DNA of 64,000 nt from Desulfovibrio sp. JC010 (GTDB lineage Bacteria; Desulfobacterota; Desulfovibrionia; Desulfovibrionales; Desulfovibrionaceae). Of this stretch, positions 25,503-33,955 are shown piece by piece (within the stretch, counting starts at the first letter, position 1; every line of letters starts with the position of its first letter). The stretch lies in assembly GCF_010470675.1 (NCBI RefSeq), contig NZ_VOIQ01000019.1, positions 1 to 64,000 of the forward strand, read 5' to 3'. The position numbers and the translations under genes are program-made. Under the pieces are notes generated by a model. The model did no database searches. It was not told the origin of the DNA and saw only the letters and a list, made by a program, of their open reading frames with translations.

Positions 25503-25952
25503 TCAGGCTGTGGGAATACCTTTTTCCTGACACTCGGAGCAAATGCCGTAAAGGACCACCCGGTGACGGGTCAATTCATATCCGTGCCTTGCCGCAAAAA
25601 CACCCTGCTGACGCTCAAGACATTCGCATGTAAACTCAACCTTCTTTCCACACTTGGTACAGACCAGATGATCGTGATGGGTATGTCCGTATGCATGCTC
25701 GTACAAATCTACTTTGTTTCCAAGATCAAGACAGTCGGCCACCCCGGAGTCCACTAAAAGCTTCAATGTCCGGTATACAGTGCTCATACCTATCTCAGGC
25801 GTGCGTTCACGCACATATGAGGCTAATTGTTCAGCTGTGAAATGACCTTCGGTCTCCAGAAATGTCTCTACAATTGCCCTGCGTTGCGGGGTGATGTTCA
25901 AACCATTTTTATTCAGATATTCAATGAATACGGTTTGCGGTTCTTTTTGCAT
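25503..25952 (-). CDS. fur: Fur-family metalloregulator
   Basis: A 149-residue Fur-family repressor. The winged-helix domain reads ITPQRRAIVETFLETEG...IGMSTVYRTLKLLVDSG. The regulatory site is HTHHDHLVC, with structural zinc cysteines in CTKCGK and CSECQ. Start supported by AAGG upstream. It lies between the feoAB operon and the chemoreceptor, and Fur-type boxes occur at many nearby promoters, including its own, so an iron-responsive role is likely. Whether it is Fur rather than Zur or PerR cannot be settled from sequence alone. Confidence 0.9.
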   Translation of the reverse strand: MQKEPQTVFIEYLNKNGLNITPQRRAIVETFLETEGHFTAEQLASYVRERTPEIGMSTVYRTLKLLVDSGVADCLDLGNKVDLYEHAYGHTHHDHLVCTKCGKKVEFTCECLERQQGVFAARHGYELTRHRVVLYGICSECQEKGIPTA

Positions 25953-26089
25953 GGCGGAACCTTCTTTTTGATGGATTTAATAAATGTACCGTATGTCCGC
26001 TCATTAAAAGACCAAAGCACTCCCCCTAGGGGTACGTAATCAGGGAAGCACTTTGATCTTCCAAAAAAGACATACACATGCGATTGCAA

Positions 26090-26106
26090 TTGAAAACGAT
26101 TGTCTA
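26090..26106 (-). promoter_or_regulatory. Fur-box-like site upstream of fur
   Basis: TTGAAAACGATTGTCTA agrees with 14 of 17 positions of the recalled Desulfovibrio Fur consensus. It lies 137 bp before the fur start, and could be for autoregulation. The remaining gap to 26184 has no gene. Confidence 0.4.
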
Positions 26107-26184
26107 TTTCTCTTGCTGTGGGCGATAATATATTTATGACAGGAGAGTCAACCTCCTAAATTAGTATGAATACTTCGGCACAAA

Positions 26185-28365
26185 TCACTCTTCGTTCTTT
26201 AACGAATCGATCAAATCATCAAGTTCTGCTGCCAGTTCTTTAAGAGCCTGTGTCGCAGAACTTGACCTGGACATAGTCTCAGCCATATCCATAGCGGAAG
26301 TGTTTATGTTCTCGGTTGCCATACTGATATTATCCGCTGCAACAGACTGCTCATCCACTGCCGAAGCGATTGTATGCACCTGCGTGTTGGACTCTTCGGC
26401 GTGCTTGACTATTTCACGCAAAGACTGCTCGGCATCTTCTGCAAACCCTGTGCTTTTGGCCACTGCCCGCTCGGCACTTTCCATGCCTTTCATGTTTTTG
26501 GCCGTACTCTGCTGGATAGCCTTAATGGTATCGCCTACATCAGTGGTGGCATGAAGCGTTTTCTCCGCCAGCTTGCGCACCTCATCAGCCACAACAGCAA
26601 ACCCGCGCCCGGCTTCGCCTGCACGGGCGGCCTCAATAGCCGCGTTAAGGGCCAGTAAATTGGTCTGGTCCGCGATCTCGTTGATCACAGTCATAATCTG
26701 CCCAATATCATCAGCACGGGAACTCAGATCCTCAAGACTTGTTTTGAGCGTGTCAGTCTCGGTCCTGACTCCGAAAATAGCCTGCTTGGCATCATCCACC
26801 ACCTCGGCCCCGCTTCTGGCAGTACGCATGACCTGATCCGCACTTTCCGCCGCGCCGGAGCTGTTGTTGGAAACTTCCTGAATGCTGACTCCAAGCTCGG
26901 TCAATGCAGAGGAAGACGAAGCGGTCTGCTGCTGAAGCTCTTCCGAACCGGCAGCCGCTCCGGCTATCTGGTCTGACAAGTCTTCCGAGGCCCCCACCAG
27001 AGACTCAACAATCCGCTCAAGGGAAGCCACAGCCCGGAGAATACCCTCTTTCCGTGCTTCAGCCGCTTTTGCTTCAGCCTCCTGCGCTCTGGAAAGAGCC
27101 TTGCGGGCAGACTCGGCCTCGCCTTCAGCCACGGCAAAAGCCTTGGCTGTTTCGGCATTGCTGCTTCCAATAGCAGTGAGCATACTGTTGAATGAACCGG
27201 CCAGATCACCGAGTTCATCGGTGCTTTTGCTCTCAAGATATTTAAAATCTTCCCCGCCGGAAGCAATGGAATCGCCGACCCGTTTAATATCCCGGACAAT
27301 CTTCCTGATCGGTCGGACAACACCAAACATATTCAACGCAATCAACACAAAAGAAACAGCAACAGCCAATATGGAGAGCAACCACATAAGCTGTTCCGCA
27401 GCAAGCTGCGCCTTTGCATAATCCCCGGCACTCTCTTCCCTGATGGAGGTGCCCAGATCACGCAGCGCGATCTCCGCCTGAACCATCTGGGCCATGGCTT
27501 TGTTCATATTGCCGTTCTCGGCAAAATATCCCTTAAAGGAGTTCAGGTAATCAGCAGTTAAATCCGTCAATTGCTTAAAAAGCTTGGCTTCACGACCATT
27601 AGGAAAGGTTGCGGACATCATAGGCAGACTTTTACCCATGGTAGCTTCCTTGTCGATTCCAAGCAGTTTTTCCATATCAACAATAAGGCCGCGTCCGCTG
27701 TCTTCATCTTTGTACAGAATAAAATCCTTGGCCATTTCCTGAAAGCCGAGAGGTTTGTTCAGCAGGATGGCGGCAATCTCTTTTTGCTCTGCAAGCAAAT
27801 TCATTTCCACCATAATGGACTGCAACGCAGCCGCATCGCTATGTCCGGCAGCCAGTTTCTTTTTCAGCTTCCGTGATTTTCTGGCTACAGCCTTGTTCAG
27901 AGACTGGGCTTTAGCGAGAATGCCTATAGAGGCTTCCCGTAGCCCCCGGACCATTTCAGTTCCTTTATTGAAATGAGACTGATAGGAGATAAAAGCTTTA
28001 TGAAAGGACTCAAATGCCGCTTTGTATTTTCCGGCAGCCAGTGCATCAGCCCCCTGATCCTGTTTTCCGCTGATCAGAACTATCTGCCCCTCCAGATTCT
28101 TGAACAGCTCGTCATACTTAAGAAGAGGTTCCGGGTGCTTACCGTCTTTGCTCACAGCAAAAGTTTCGCGGTTTATCAACCAGTCAAAGGCTGCCGACTG
28201 AGCCTCCTGACCGGTTGAAATAATTTCATCCAGAGAACTGCGGGCTTCCATTTTTTGGGAAAGTGTATGCAGACTGTAAAGTCCCATTCCGCCAAGCATC
28301 AAAGCACATGCAAGCAGGACGGCGAAAGCACCGGTCAATTTATGGGCAAGTCTTAATTTAAACAT
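26185..28365 (-). CDS. methyl-accepting chemotaxis protein
   Basis: A 726-residue chemoreceptor: first membrane helix near residues 7-30, a large helical periplasmic domain (about 35-330), second membrane helix ([20 protein letters not shown]), HAMP ([11 protein letters not shown]...), and a cytoplasmic signalling domain with the hairpin tip [21 protein letters not shown] use ATG 28365, with AGGAGA seven bases upstream, instead of ATG 28395. Ligand unknown. It is alone on its transcript and ends in [12 protein letters not shown] without an obvious CheR-tether pentapeptide. Confidence 0.93.
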   Translation of the reverse strand: MFKLRLAHKLTGAFAVLLACALMLGGMGLYSLHTLSQKMEARSSLDEIISTGQEAQSAAFDWLINRETFAVSKDGKHPEPLLKYDELFKNLEGQIVLISGKQDQGADALAAGKYKAAFESFHKAFISYQSHFNKGTEMVRGLREASIGILAKAQSLNKAVARKSRKLKKKLAAGHSDAAALQSIMVEMNLLAEQKEIAAILLNKPLGFQEMAKDFILYKDEDSGRGLIVDMEKLLGIDKEATMGKSLPMMSATFPNGREAKLFKQLTDLTADYLNSFKGYFAENGNMNKAMAQMVQAEIALRDLGTSIREESAGDYAKAQLAAEQLMWLLSILAVAVSFVLIALNMFGVVRPIRKIVRDIKRVGDSIASGGEDFKYLESKSTDELGDLAGSFNSMLTAIGSSNAETAKAFAVAEGEAESARKALSRAQEAEAKAAEARKEGILRAVASLERIVESLVGASEDLSDQIAGAAAGSEELQQQTASSSSALTELGVSIQEVSNNSSGAAESADQVMRTARSGAEVVDDAKQAIFGVRTETDTLKTSLEDLSSRADDIGQIMTVINEIADQTNLLALNAAIEAARAGEAGRGFAVVADEVRKLAEKTLHATTDVGDTIKAIQQSTAKNMKGMESAERAVAKSTGFAEDAEQSLREIVKHAEESNTQVHTIASAVDEQSVAADNISMATENINTSAMDMAETMSRSSSATQALKELAAELDDLIDSLKNEE

Positions 28366-28553
28366 GCTGGAATCTCCTATAGCTCCGAAAAGCAAACGAC
28401 ACTCATTATCAGATTCATTCCGTCAATGAATCCAAAAAATCAATATTTATGCATTATGCAAATAGCAGGGAAAGACTCAGTAAAAACATAATTAAATTCA
28501 GTAAACAAAAATCTGATTTAACCCAAAAATTAAATTTAAAAATATATTTTTCC

Positions 28554-28585
28554 TTGACATTGTTCTGACAATGAATTTCATTGTC
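28554..28585 (+). promoter_or_regulatory. promoter overlapped by a perfect 19-bp Fur-type palindrome
   Basis: TTGACA at 28554-28559 is followed by GACAATGAATTTCATTGTC at 28567-28585, a perfect 9-1-9 palindrome matching 14 of 19 positions of the classic Fur box. A second, overlapping half-palindrome is present (CATTGT/ACAATG at 28559-28573). A -10-like TTTCAT at 28576-28581 would lie inside the box, so a bound repressor would block polymerase. The rest of the gap from 28366 is AT-rich with no gene. Confidence 0.7.
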
Positions 28586-28633
28586 GCCATGTCCGAAGCA
28601 AATGAAAAAGCCCAGTTCAAGGGGACTACCAAC

Positions 28634-29032
28634 ATGAAAAAAATCGCTTCCCTCCCGTTAGCCGCTGTTGCCGAAGCACTGGCAGGAACTGACGGATATC
28701 TGGCGGTGGATGATTTCTTCAGTCGGGCAAAGCCGGATTTTCCTGATGTCGATCACGAAGATATTCAGCGCGTGCTGGATTTACTGGTCGCCTACGGCAT
28801 GGCCCGCCGCCTTGATTTCGGCTGCGGGGTATTTTTGTATTCAAAAAAACAGGTAGAGGCTCCCCCCTTCTTTCCTGTCAGTGATGGTGGCCCGTTAACG
28901 ATTGAGCACTCAAATCAGGAACAGGCTGAAACGAATAAAACCATAAGCTTCTACCAACCGTTAAAACGTTTAACTATGCTGTTCAAAAGGGAAAAAACGT
29001 ATGGATCTGGAACTCATGCTTGGTCTTCGTGA
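28634..29032 (+). CDS. mini-Fur-like DNA-binding protein
   Basis: A 132-residue protein whose residues 8-75 read like a Fur winged helix (LAVDDFFSRAKPDFPDVD, HEDIQRVLDLLVAYGMARRL, DFGCGVFLYSK; compare AEQLASYV...TVYRTLKLLVDSGV in the Fur at 25503). The metal-sensing dimerization domain is missing and replaced by a polar tail with no known motif. Start at ATG 28634, eight bases after AAGGGGA; ATG 28571 lies inside the operator. The 3' end overlaps the HMA-like gene by 32 bp. It is presumably a dedicated regulator, or an antagonist, of the iron-store genes. Confidence 0.6.
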   Translation: MKKIASLPLAAVAEALAGTDGYLAVDDFFSRAKPDFPDVDHEDIQRVLDLLVAYGMARRLDFGCGVFLYSKKQVEAPPFFPVSDGGPLTIEHSNQEQAETNKTISFYQPLKRLTMLFKREKTYGSGTHAWSS

Positions 29033-29348
29033 CCATATAAATATTGAAAAACATACTCCGGGCAGCTTGAAACTTAAATTCGGCATGGAGCTGATCGTTA
29101 ATCCCAAAGTGGTTAAATATGTTAAAGTCAACGGTTTCGGACCACCCAAGGGAGAGGAAATGCCCGGCATGACCGGAACCAGATTTAATCCGCTGACCCG
29201 TTGCATGACCATTTCCTATGATGAAGAGATCCTCAAACCGGAACTCCTGCAAAAACTTTTCACCTGTGAATGCGAAGATGAATTCCAACACGCAGCTCAG
29301 GAACTGGCCGATGCCGCCCATTTTGATCTGGCTACTTTCCTGCACTGA
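29001..29348 (+). CDS. HMA-like domain protein, close paralogue of the 15812 gene
   Basis: A 115-residue protein starting MDLELMLGLRDHINI, with TPGSLKLKF in the Arg-motif position and VKYVKVNGFGPPKGEEMPG. By eye about 70% of residues match the protein at 15812. It overlaps the mini-Fur gene and has AAAGGG before the ATG. It lies 12.5 kb from the main locus, behind a Fur-type operator, so it is a dispersed third member of the family that could link regulation to the same compartment. Confidence 0.75.
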   Translation: MDLELMLGLRDHINIEKHTPGSLKLKFGMELIVNPKVVKYVKVNGFGPPKGEEMPGMTGTRFNPLTRCMTISYDEEILKPELLQKLFTCECEDEFQHAAQELADAAHFDLATFLH

Positions 29349-29418
29349 TTAAAAACAGGGTCAACATTTCCAAATTTCTCAGTAAAGCCCTCATCTCCTC
29401 ACTGAACCATCCCTGCGG

Positions 29419-29460
29419 AAAACCCCTCCTTAGCGGCCATCGGCACTAAGGAGGGGTTTT
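29419..29460. terminator. bidirectional terminator
   Basis: AAAACCCCTCCTTAG (29419-29433) pairs perfectly with CTAAGGAGGGGTTTT (29446-29460). It serves the HMA-like gene on the plus strand and siaC on the minus strand. Confidence 0.88.
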
Positions 29461-29472
29461 CATTTGTTCAGT

Positions 29473-29859
29473 TTAATCACCGAACTCCACCAGATTGAAC
29501 TGTATGGAGGATACATCTTCCATAAACTCCTCCCCGCATTCCATGGCAGTCTCATTTTCTTCGTGATAACGCCAGTTCACGATAACTTCACGCCCGTTTT
29601 CAGACTGTTCATCGAGCAGGTCGAAGAAATCCATAAACGTCTTGGAGGACGAACTGTTGAAATATAAAATCTCCATATCAAACACTATTGGAGCATGGGC
29701 AGCATTTGCAAAATAATTTTCCAGCCATTCAAACATGGGTTTGTAAAACGCCCAGCAATTTTCCGGGTATGATTCACCACGGATTTCAAAAAGGTTCCTT
29801 GCCGGGTCCAGATTGATTGCCGGAGACGACTTTGTCCCTTCTATTATATATTTTTTCAT
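29473..29859 (-). CDS. siaC: SiaC-family regulatory phosphoprotein
   Basis: A 128-residue DUF1987/SiaC protein. The phosphorylation loop is YFNSSSSKTFMDFFDLL; in Pseudomonas SiaC the modified residue in this loop is a threonine, and Ser occupies the corresponding position here. In that system SiaC binds and activates the diguanylate cyclase SiaD when unphosphorylated. I use ATG 29859, which has AGGA at good spacing, over ATG 29868 where AGG abuts the start. Last gene of the sia operon. Confidence 0.85.
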   Translation of the reverse strand: MKKYIIEGTKSSPAINLDPARNLFEIRGESYPENCWAFYKPMFEWLENYFANAAHAPIVFDMEILYFNSSSSKTFMDFFDLLDEQSENGREVIVNWRYHEENETAMECGEEFMEDVSSIQFNLVEFGD

Positions 29860-29869
29860 CTTTGCCATC

Positions 29870-30427
29870 CTAAACAGTCACGACTTTCATCATGAAAAAA
29901 GAATTTTCGCCGTCGATGGGAGTTATTGAATAATCCAGAGGACGGGAGGATTTGCGGGCCATATCGATAAAACCGAGCCCGGCTCCTTTAACGCTGTCGG
30001 CTTTTTTCTTTTTCCGGCACTCTTTATAGTAGGCCTTCAGCTCGTCCTTGTTCATCCCCTGAAGAATATCAATTCTTCTGGCGATTTCCGTACTCTCGGC
30101 AGTTTTCACCCGGTTGCCGCAGGCGATATAGTAGCTGCCGTCTTCCTCCTCGTGACCGACCATGAGTGTTCCAAAGGCTATTTCGCCGTCAAATCCTTTA
30201 TTGCCTTCAATCCTTTCAGCAGAGTAACGCACGATGTTCTGCATCTGCTCCACCAGAACGGCAAAGACCCTCTGCACAGAGCCCATGCCGGTCTCATCCG
30301 CACGCAGCTTGTCCCGCAGCAGTTCGGCAATCCCTTCAACCACTGTCTGGGAAACCGGGCCGTTGAAGTAAAGGATTGTCCCCTGTTTCTGCATTTCCTG
30401 ATAATATGAATATAATTCCATCGACAT
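29870..30427 (-). CDS. siaB: SiaB-family kinase (DUF6272)
   Basis: A 185-residue protein with a GHKL-like pattern: EQMQNIVRYSAERI (N-box-like) and GAGLGFIDMARKS (G-box-like). Known SiaB phosphorylates SiaC. I start at ATG 30427 with GGGAG seven bases upstream; the longer frame to 30565 runs into siaA. Stop and siaC start nearly touch. Its opposite number is the phosphatase SiaA. Confidence 0.83.
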   Translation of the reverse strand: MSMELYSYYQEMQKQGTILYFNGPVSQTVVEGIAELLRDKLRADETGMGSVQRVFAVLVEQMQNIVRYSAERIEGNKGFDGEIAFGTLMVGHEEEDGSYYIACGNRVKTAESTEIARRIDILQGMNKDELKAYYKECRKKKKADSVKGAGLGFIDMARKSSRPLDYSITPIDGENSFFMMKVVTV

Positions 30428-30440
30428 TCTTGTGCTCCCG

Positions 30441-31619
30441 TCAGATAATTTCAAAGCCCAGAACGGTAACATCGTCCCGGCGCGATTCACGGCCCTGATA
30501 GCCAACCAGAACCCTTCCAAGAGACTCGCCCTGCGCTGCAATGGGCGAATCAAAATTTTCTTCAAAAAAACGCATCAGTCTGCGCTTCCCAAACGGGAAG
30601 CCCTTTTCCCCGCCGATCTGGTCGGTAATCCCGTCAGTGGTCAGGTAAAAACGCATGCCCTGACGCAACTCCAGTTCATGATCTGTAAAAACAAAATCAC
30701 CGGGTGAGCGGACATAGCCCAGTCCGCAACGGTCTCCCTTAATCAGCCGGACACCCTCATTGTCTGCGATGTAGAGAGGATTGTTGGCCCCGGCGAAGGT
30801 CATTTTTCCATTTACCGGGTCCAGATAGCAAAGCGCACAATCCATACCGTCATCGGACCCGGACTCTTTATCGTGCTGGCTGAGAGCTTCCTTGATCTGC
30901 CTGTTCATGTTGCCCAGAACTTCAGCCGGGCTGGCCGACTGCACAGTGGATGAACGGTCTAAAAGGGACTGCACAATCAGGGTCATGAAAGCTCCGGGAA
31001 CACCATGCCCGGTACAATCAATAACCCCGACAAAAAAACCTTCCCCCCATTCCTTGAACCAGTACGAATCACCGCCGACACTGTCACGCTGCTGCCAAAG
31101 CAGAAAACTCCGGGGTAAAAACTTTTGCAGACGATTGGTACCGGGTAGAAAGGCGGTCTGGATAAAACTCGCATACTCAATACTTTCATCAATCTGCTGC
31201 TTGGCCTCAGCCAGCCTGCTTTTTGCGTCGGCCAATTTCCGCTCTCTGGCCGCAATGGCATGGCCCATCCAGAACATATTACGCTTGAGGTTGATGAAAT
31301 CATGACCTTCCACTTCCGCCGGAGGCTCTTGAACAAAAGAGTAATCACCGCTTTTAAGCCTGTTGCAATGGTCATTCATTTCAGTAATGGGCTTCAAGGC
31401 CACAATGCGGCTGATCCAGCGGGAAAAAGGGATCAGCAACAGGACCGTAAGGCTGAGAATGCCCATGAGCAGACCGCTGGCATATCTGGCCCCTTTCATT
31501 TCTATCGCTGCAAGCAGGCCGAGCGGGCCGATAATGGTCAAAAAAAACATAATGATAAGCATCTTGCGCTGCACGGACCAATTCATCAGGTAATTCAGAA
31601 AACTGACAATATGACTCAT
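30441..31619 (-). CDS. siaA: SiaA-type membrane PP2C/SpoIIE phosphatase
   Basis: A 392-residue protein. Two N-terminal membrane helices (about 18-38 and 48-68) border a very short periplasmic loop, followed by a HAMP-like segment, a coiled coil (about 120-150) and a PPM phosphatase domain: VGGD at 181-184, DCTGHGVPGAFM at 201-212 and a late TTDGITDQIG. It dephosphorylates SiaC in the model system. In Pseudomonas SiaA the sensor loop is longer; here input may come from the membrane or from cytosolic partners. ATGA overlap with siaD. Confidence 0.88.
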   Translation of the reverse strand: MSHIVSFLNYLMNWSVQRKMLIIMFFLTIIGPLGLLAAIEMKGARYASGLLMGILSLTVLLLIPFSRWISRIVALKPITEMNDHCNRLKSGDYSFVQEPPAEVEGHDFINLKRNMFWMGHAIAARERKLADAKSRLAEAKQQIDESIEYASFIQTAFLPGTNRLQKFLPRSFLLWQQRDSVGGDSYWFKEWGEGFFVGVIDCTGHGVPGAFMTLIVQSLLDRSSTVQSASPAEVLGNMNRQIKEALSQHDKESGSDDGMDCALCYLDPVNGKMTFAGANNPLYIADNEGVRLIKGDRCGLGYVRSPGDFVFTDHELELRQGMRFYLTTDGITDQIGGEKGFPFGKRRLMRFFEENFDSPIAAQGESLGRVLVGYQGRESRRDDVTVLGFEII

Positions 31620-32764
31620 TGCGGCTGGACCTCCCCGCCCGCTTCACTTTGTACAATACCGGAAAGCCGGGTGCTGCTGTCCCGATACTCCTCTACACGG
31701 TCCCGGCCTTTTTTCTTTGCGGCATAAAGGGCGATATCCGAGTTCTTCATAAGCCGCTCAAGATCATCTCCAAGACAAAGCGTTGAAAGGCCCATGCTGA
31801 TCGTGATGCCGAATTCATCTTTTCCGGCCTCAATGACGGTATTACGGACATTTTGAGCCATCCGCCCGGCCACATTGCGGGCTTCACCCATACTGGTCCC
31901 CGGAAGCAGGGCAACGAATTCCTCACCCCCGATCCGGGCCACCAGATCAGTCTCGCGCACCGAATCGGACATGATGCCTGCCAGCTCTATCAAGACCTTG
32001 TCACCCACATCGTGTCCGTAGCGGTCGTTGACTTTCTTGAAAAAATCCACATCGATAAGCAGCAGGGAGCAGGCTTCCATATTGCGGATGCTGCGCAGGA
32101 CCTCCCGGTTGCCCAGCTCCATAAAATAGCCCCGGTTCCAGAGGCCGGTCATGCTGTCGGTGCGGGCCAGTCGGCAGAGTTCTTCCATCATGCTCCTGCG
32201 CTCGGTTATATCTGTGAGGACACCGACAATACCCGAGCATTCACTGTCATCGGAATCATGCATGACACTGGCACTGATCTCCGCCCAGATGGTCTTCCCT
32301 GCGGGGGTGCAGGCTGTCACCTCCAAACGTCTGGAAAACCCGGTTTCAAGAGACTTCTGATAACGGGCATAATCTTTGGAATTACAAAACAGGGCTTTGA
32401 TATTCTTTACTTCACCCACAAAAGATTCAGGGCTGTCGTAGCCGAACATGGCGGCCAGAGCCGGATTGGCTTCGACAATCTCCCCGGCTGCGGTGCAGCG
32501 ATAAATTCCCTCGGTAACATTTTCAAATATACCGCGAAATTTCTGCTCACTGACCGTAAGGTTGCGGTTTACTTCATTCAGGGTCATCTGCATGCGATCA
32601 CCCATGGTGACCAGACGCCTGCTCTGGCGAAGCAGCTTGCGGTACCCCTTAAGCAGAGAATTCAAAACACCCTTTGCCGCCGCCTCGCTGCCTTCTCCGT
32701 CTTTTAAGGCTGCTGCGGCTTTATCCAGCAAACGCTGTTCTTTATGAAAGGGATCATTAACCAT
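31616..32764 (-). CDS. siaD: PAS-GGDEF diguanylate cyclase (SiaD-like)
   Basis: A 382-residue cytosolic enzyme. An N-terminal helical stalk (about 35-75, YRKLLRQSRRLVTMGDRMQ) resembles the SiaC-binding region of SiaD. A PAS domain follows (75-190), then GGDEF with active-site GGEEF at 279-283 and an inhibitory RETD I-site at 270-273, so product inhibition is expected. Makes c-di-GMP from GTP. The added PAS domain suggests a second input. First gene of the sia set; ribosome-binding site GGAGG. Confidence 0.9.
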   Translation of the reverse strand: MVNDPFHKEQRLLDKAAAALKDGEGSEAAAKGVLNSLLKGYRKLLRQSRRLVTMGDRMQMTLNEVNRNLTVSEQKFRGIFENVTEGIYRCTAAGEIVEANPALAAMFGYDSPESFVGEVKNIKALFCNSKDYARYQKSLETGFSRRLEVTACTPAGKTIWAEISASVMHDSDDSECSGIVGVLTDITERRSMMEELCRLARTDSMTGLWNRGYFMELGNREVLRSIRNMEACSLLLIDVDFFKKVNDRYGHDVGDKVLIELAGIMSDSVRETDLVARIGGEEFVALLPGTSMGEARNVAGRMAQNVRNTVIEAGKDEFGITISMGLSTLCLGDDLERLMKNSDIALYAAKKKGRDRVEEYRDSSTRLSGIVQSEAGGEVQPQ

Positions 32765-32857
32765 AGTCTACATACCTCCAAGGCCTGACGGGCCTCTCCT
32801 CCTAAGCGACTATAAAAATCATTTTCATTCATCGCATATAGCAATGTGCAAAATCAG

Positions 32858-33955
32858 TTATTTCAGAATACGCATCTTCGATTCATCAGCAGCCCAGTAT
32901 TCTTTGATTTCCAGTATGCGATCAGAAATGGAAAGAAATGTTTCAGCCAGTCTGGGCTCAAAGTGACCTTTGCTGTCGGCTATATATTCAAAAGCCTTCT
33001 TTACCGGCCACGCCTCCTTGTAAGGACGGCTGGAGGTCAGTGCGTCAAAAACATCGGCCACGGCTACTATTCTGGCAACTTCCGGTATCTCTTCTCCTTT
33101 CAGGTTATGCGGATAGCCGCCGCCGTCCCAACGTTCATGGTGGTGCAGAGCGATCTCCGCAGCCATCTGGAACAAAGGACAGCTCGAAACTGAAAGTATC
33201 CTGTGGCCCAGTTCGGAATGTTTGCGCATCTCCACCCATTCCGCTTCTGTCAGCTTGCCCGGCTTTTTCAAAATAGCATCAGGAATGCCTATTTTACCGG
33301 TATCGTGCATGGAAGCCGCCAGCTGAATCAGCCTTTGCTGTTCAACTGGCCAGAGCACCGCTTTAGCCAGAGCCTTGGAATAATCAGCCATGCGCCAGAT
33401 ATGGACTCCGGTATCGTCGTCATTATAATGCCCGGCAGTTCCGAGCATAAAGACCGCATCCTCCTGAGAATTCCTGATCTCCAGCACCTGCCGGTTTATG
33501 CGTTCTTCAAAAGCACTCTGCTTGCGGCTGAGTTCAATGTGGGTGGCAACTCTGGCCTGAAGCACAGGCGGTGAAATCGGCTTTGCAATATAATCCACAG
33601 CACCGCAGGCAAATCCTTCGGCCTCATTATCTTCCTGCGTTCTGGCGGTGATGAAGATGACCGGAATCTTCGCCGTAGCGGAGTTGCTTTTAAGCCTCCT
33701 GCATAGTTCATATCCGTCCATGCCCGGCATCATTACATCGAGCAGGATGATGTCCGGGGTAAAATTTTCCAGAAGCTCCAGACACCTCTGCCCATCCAGG
33801 GCGACCTGCAAACTGTATTGATCCTTAAGGACCTCAACCATCAGGTCGATATTGAGATTATTGTCATCAACTATGAGTACCACAGGCTGTCCCGGATCTT
33901 TGGTTGTCAATTCAAAAGTTTCAGGACATTCCTTTTTTTTCAAAGCCATATTCAT
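32858..33955 (-). CDS. REC-HD-GYP response regulator, probable c-di-GMP phosphodiesterase
   Basis: A 365-residue protein: receiver domain (25-140; acidic pocket DD near 30, phospho-Asp in [11 protein letters not shown], Lys in AKPIS) and HD-GYP domain with [11 protein letters not shown] and [16 protein letters not shown] proteins hydrolyse c-di-GMP. Its ATG overlaps the kinase stop by 4 bp, so the kinase and regulator are a pair, and they lie just before siaD: one unit to break down and one to make c-di-GMP. Confidence 0.92.
   Translation of the reverse strand: MNMALKKKECPETFELTTKDPGQPVVLIVDDNNLNIDLMVEVLKDQYSLQVALDGQRCLELLENFTPDIILLDVMMPGMDGYELCRRLKSNSATAKIPVIFITARTQEDNEAEGFACGAVDYIAKPISPPVLQARVATHIELSRKQSAFEERINRQVLEIRNSQEDAVFMLGTAGHYNDDDTGVHIWRMADYSKALAKAVLWPVEQQRLIQLAASMHDTGKIGIPDAILKKPGKLTEAEWVEMRKHSELGHRILSVSSCPLFQMAAEIALHHHERWDGGGYPHNLKGEEIPEVARIVAVADVFDALTSSRPYKEAWPVKKAFEYIADSKGHFEPRLAETFLSISDRILEIKEYWAADESKMRILK

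Noticed and set aside
28571-28633. Earlier in-frame starts for the mini-Fur gene (28571, 28589)
   Set aside because: 28571 lies inside the Fur palindrome and neither has a ribosome-binding site; 28634 does.
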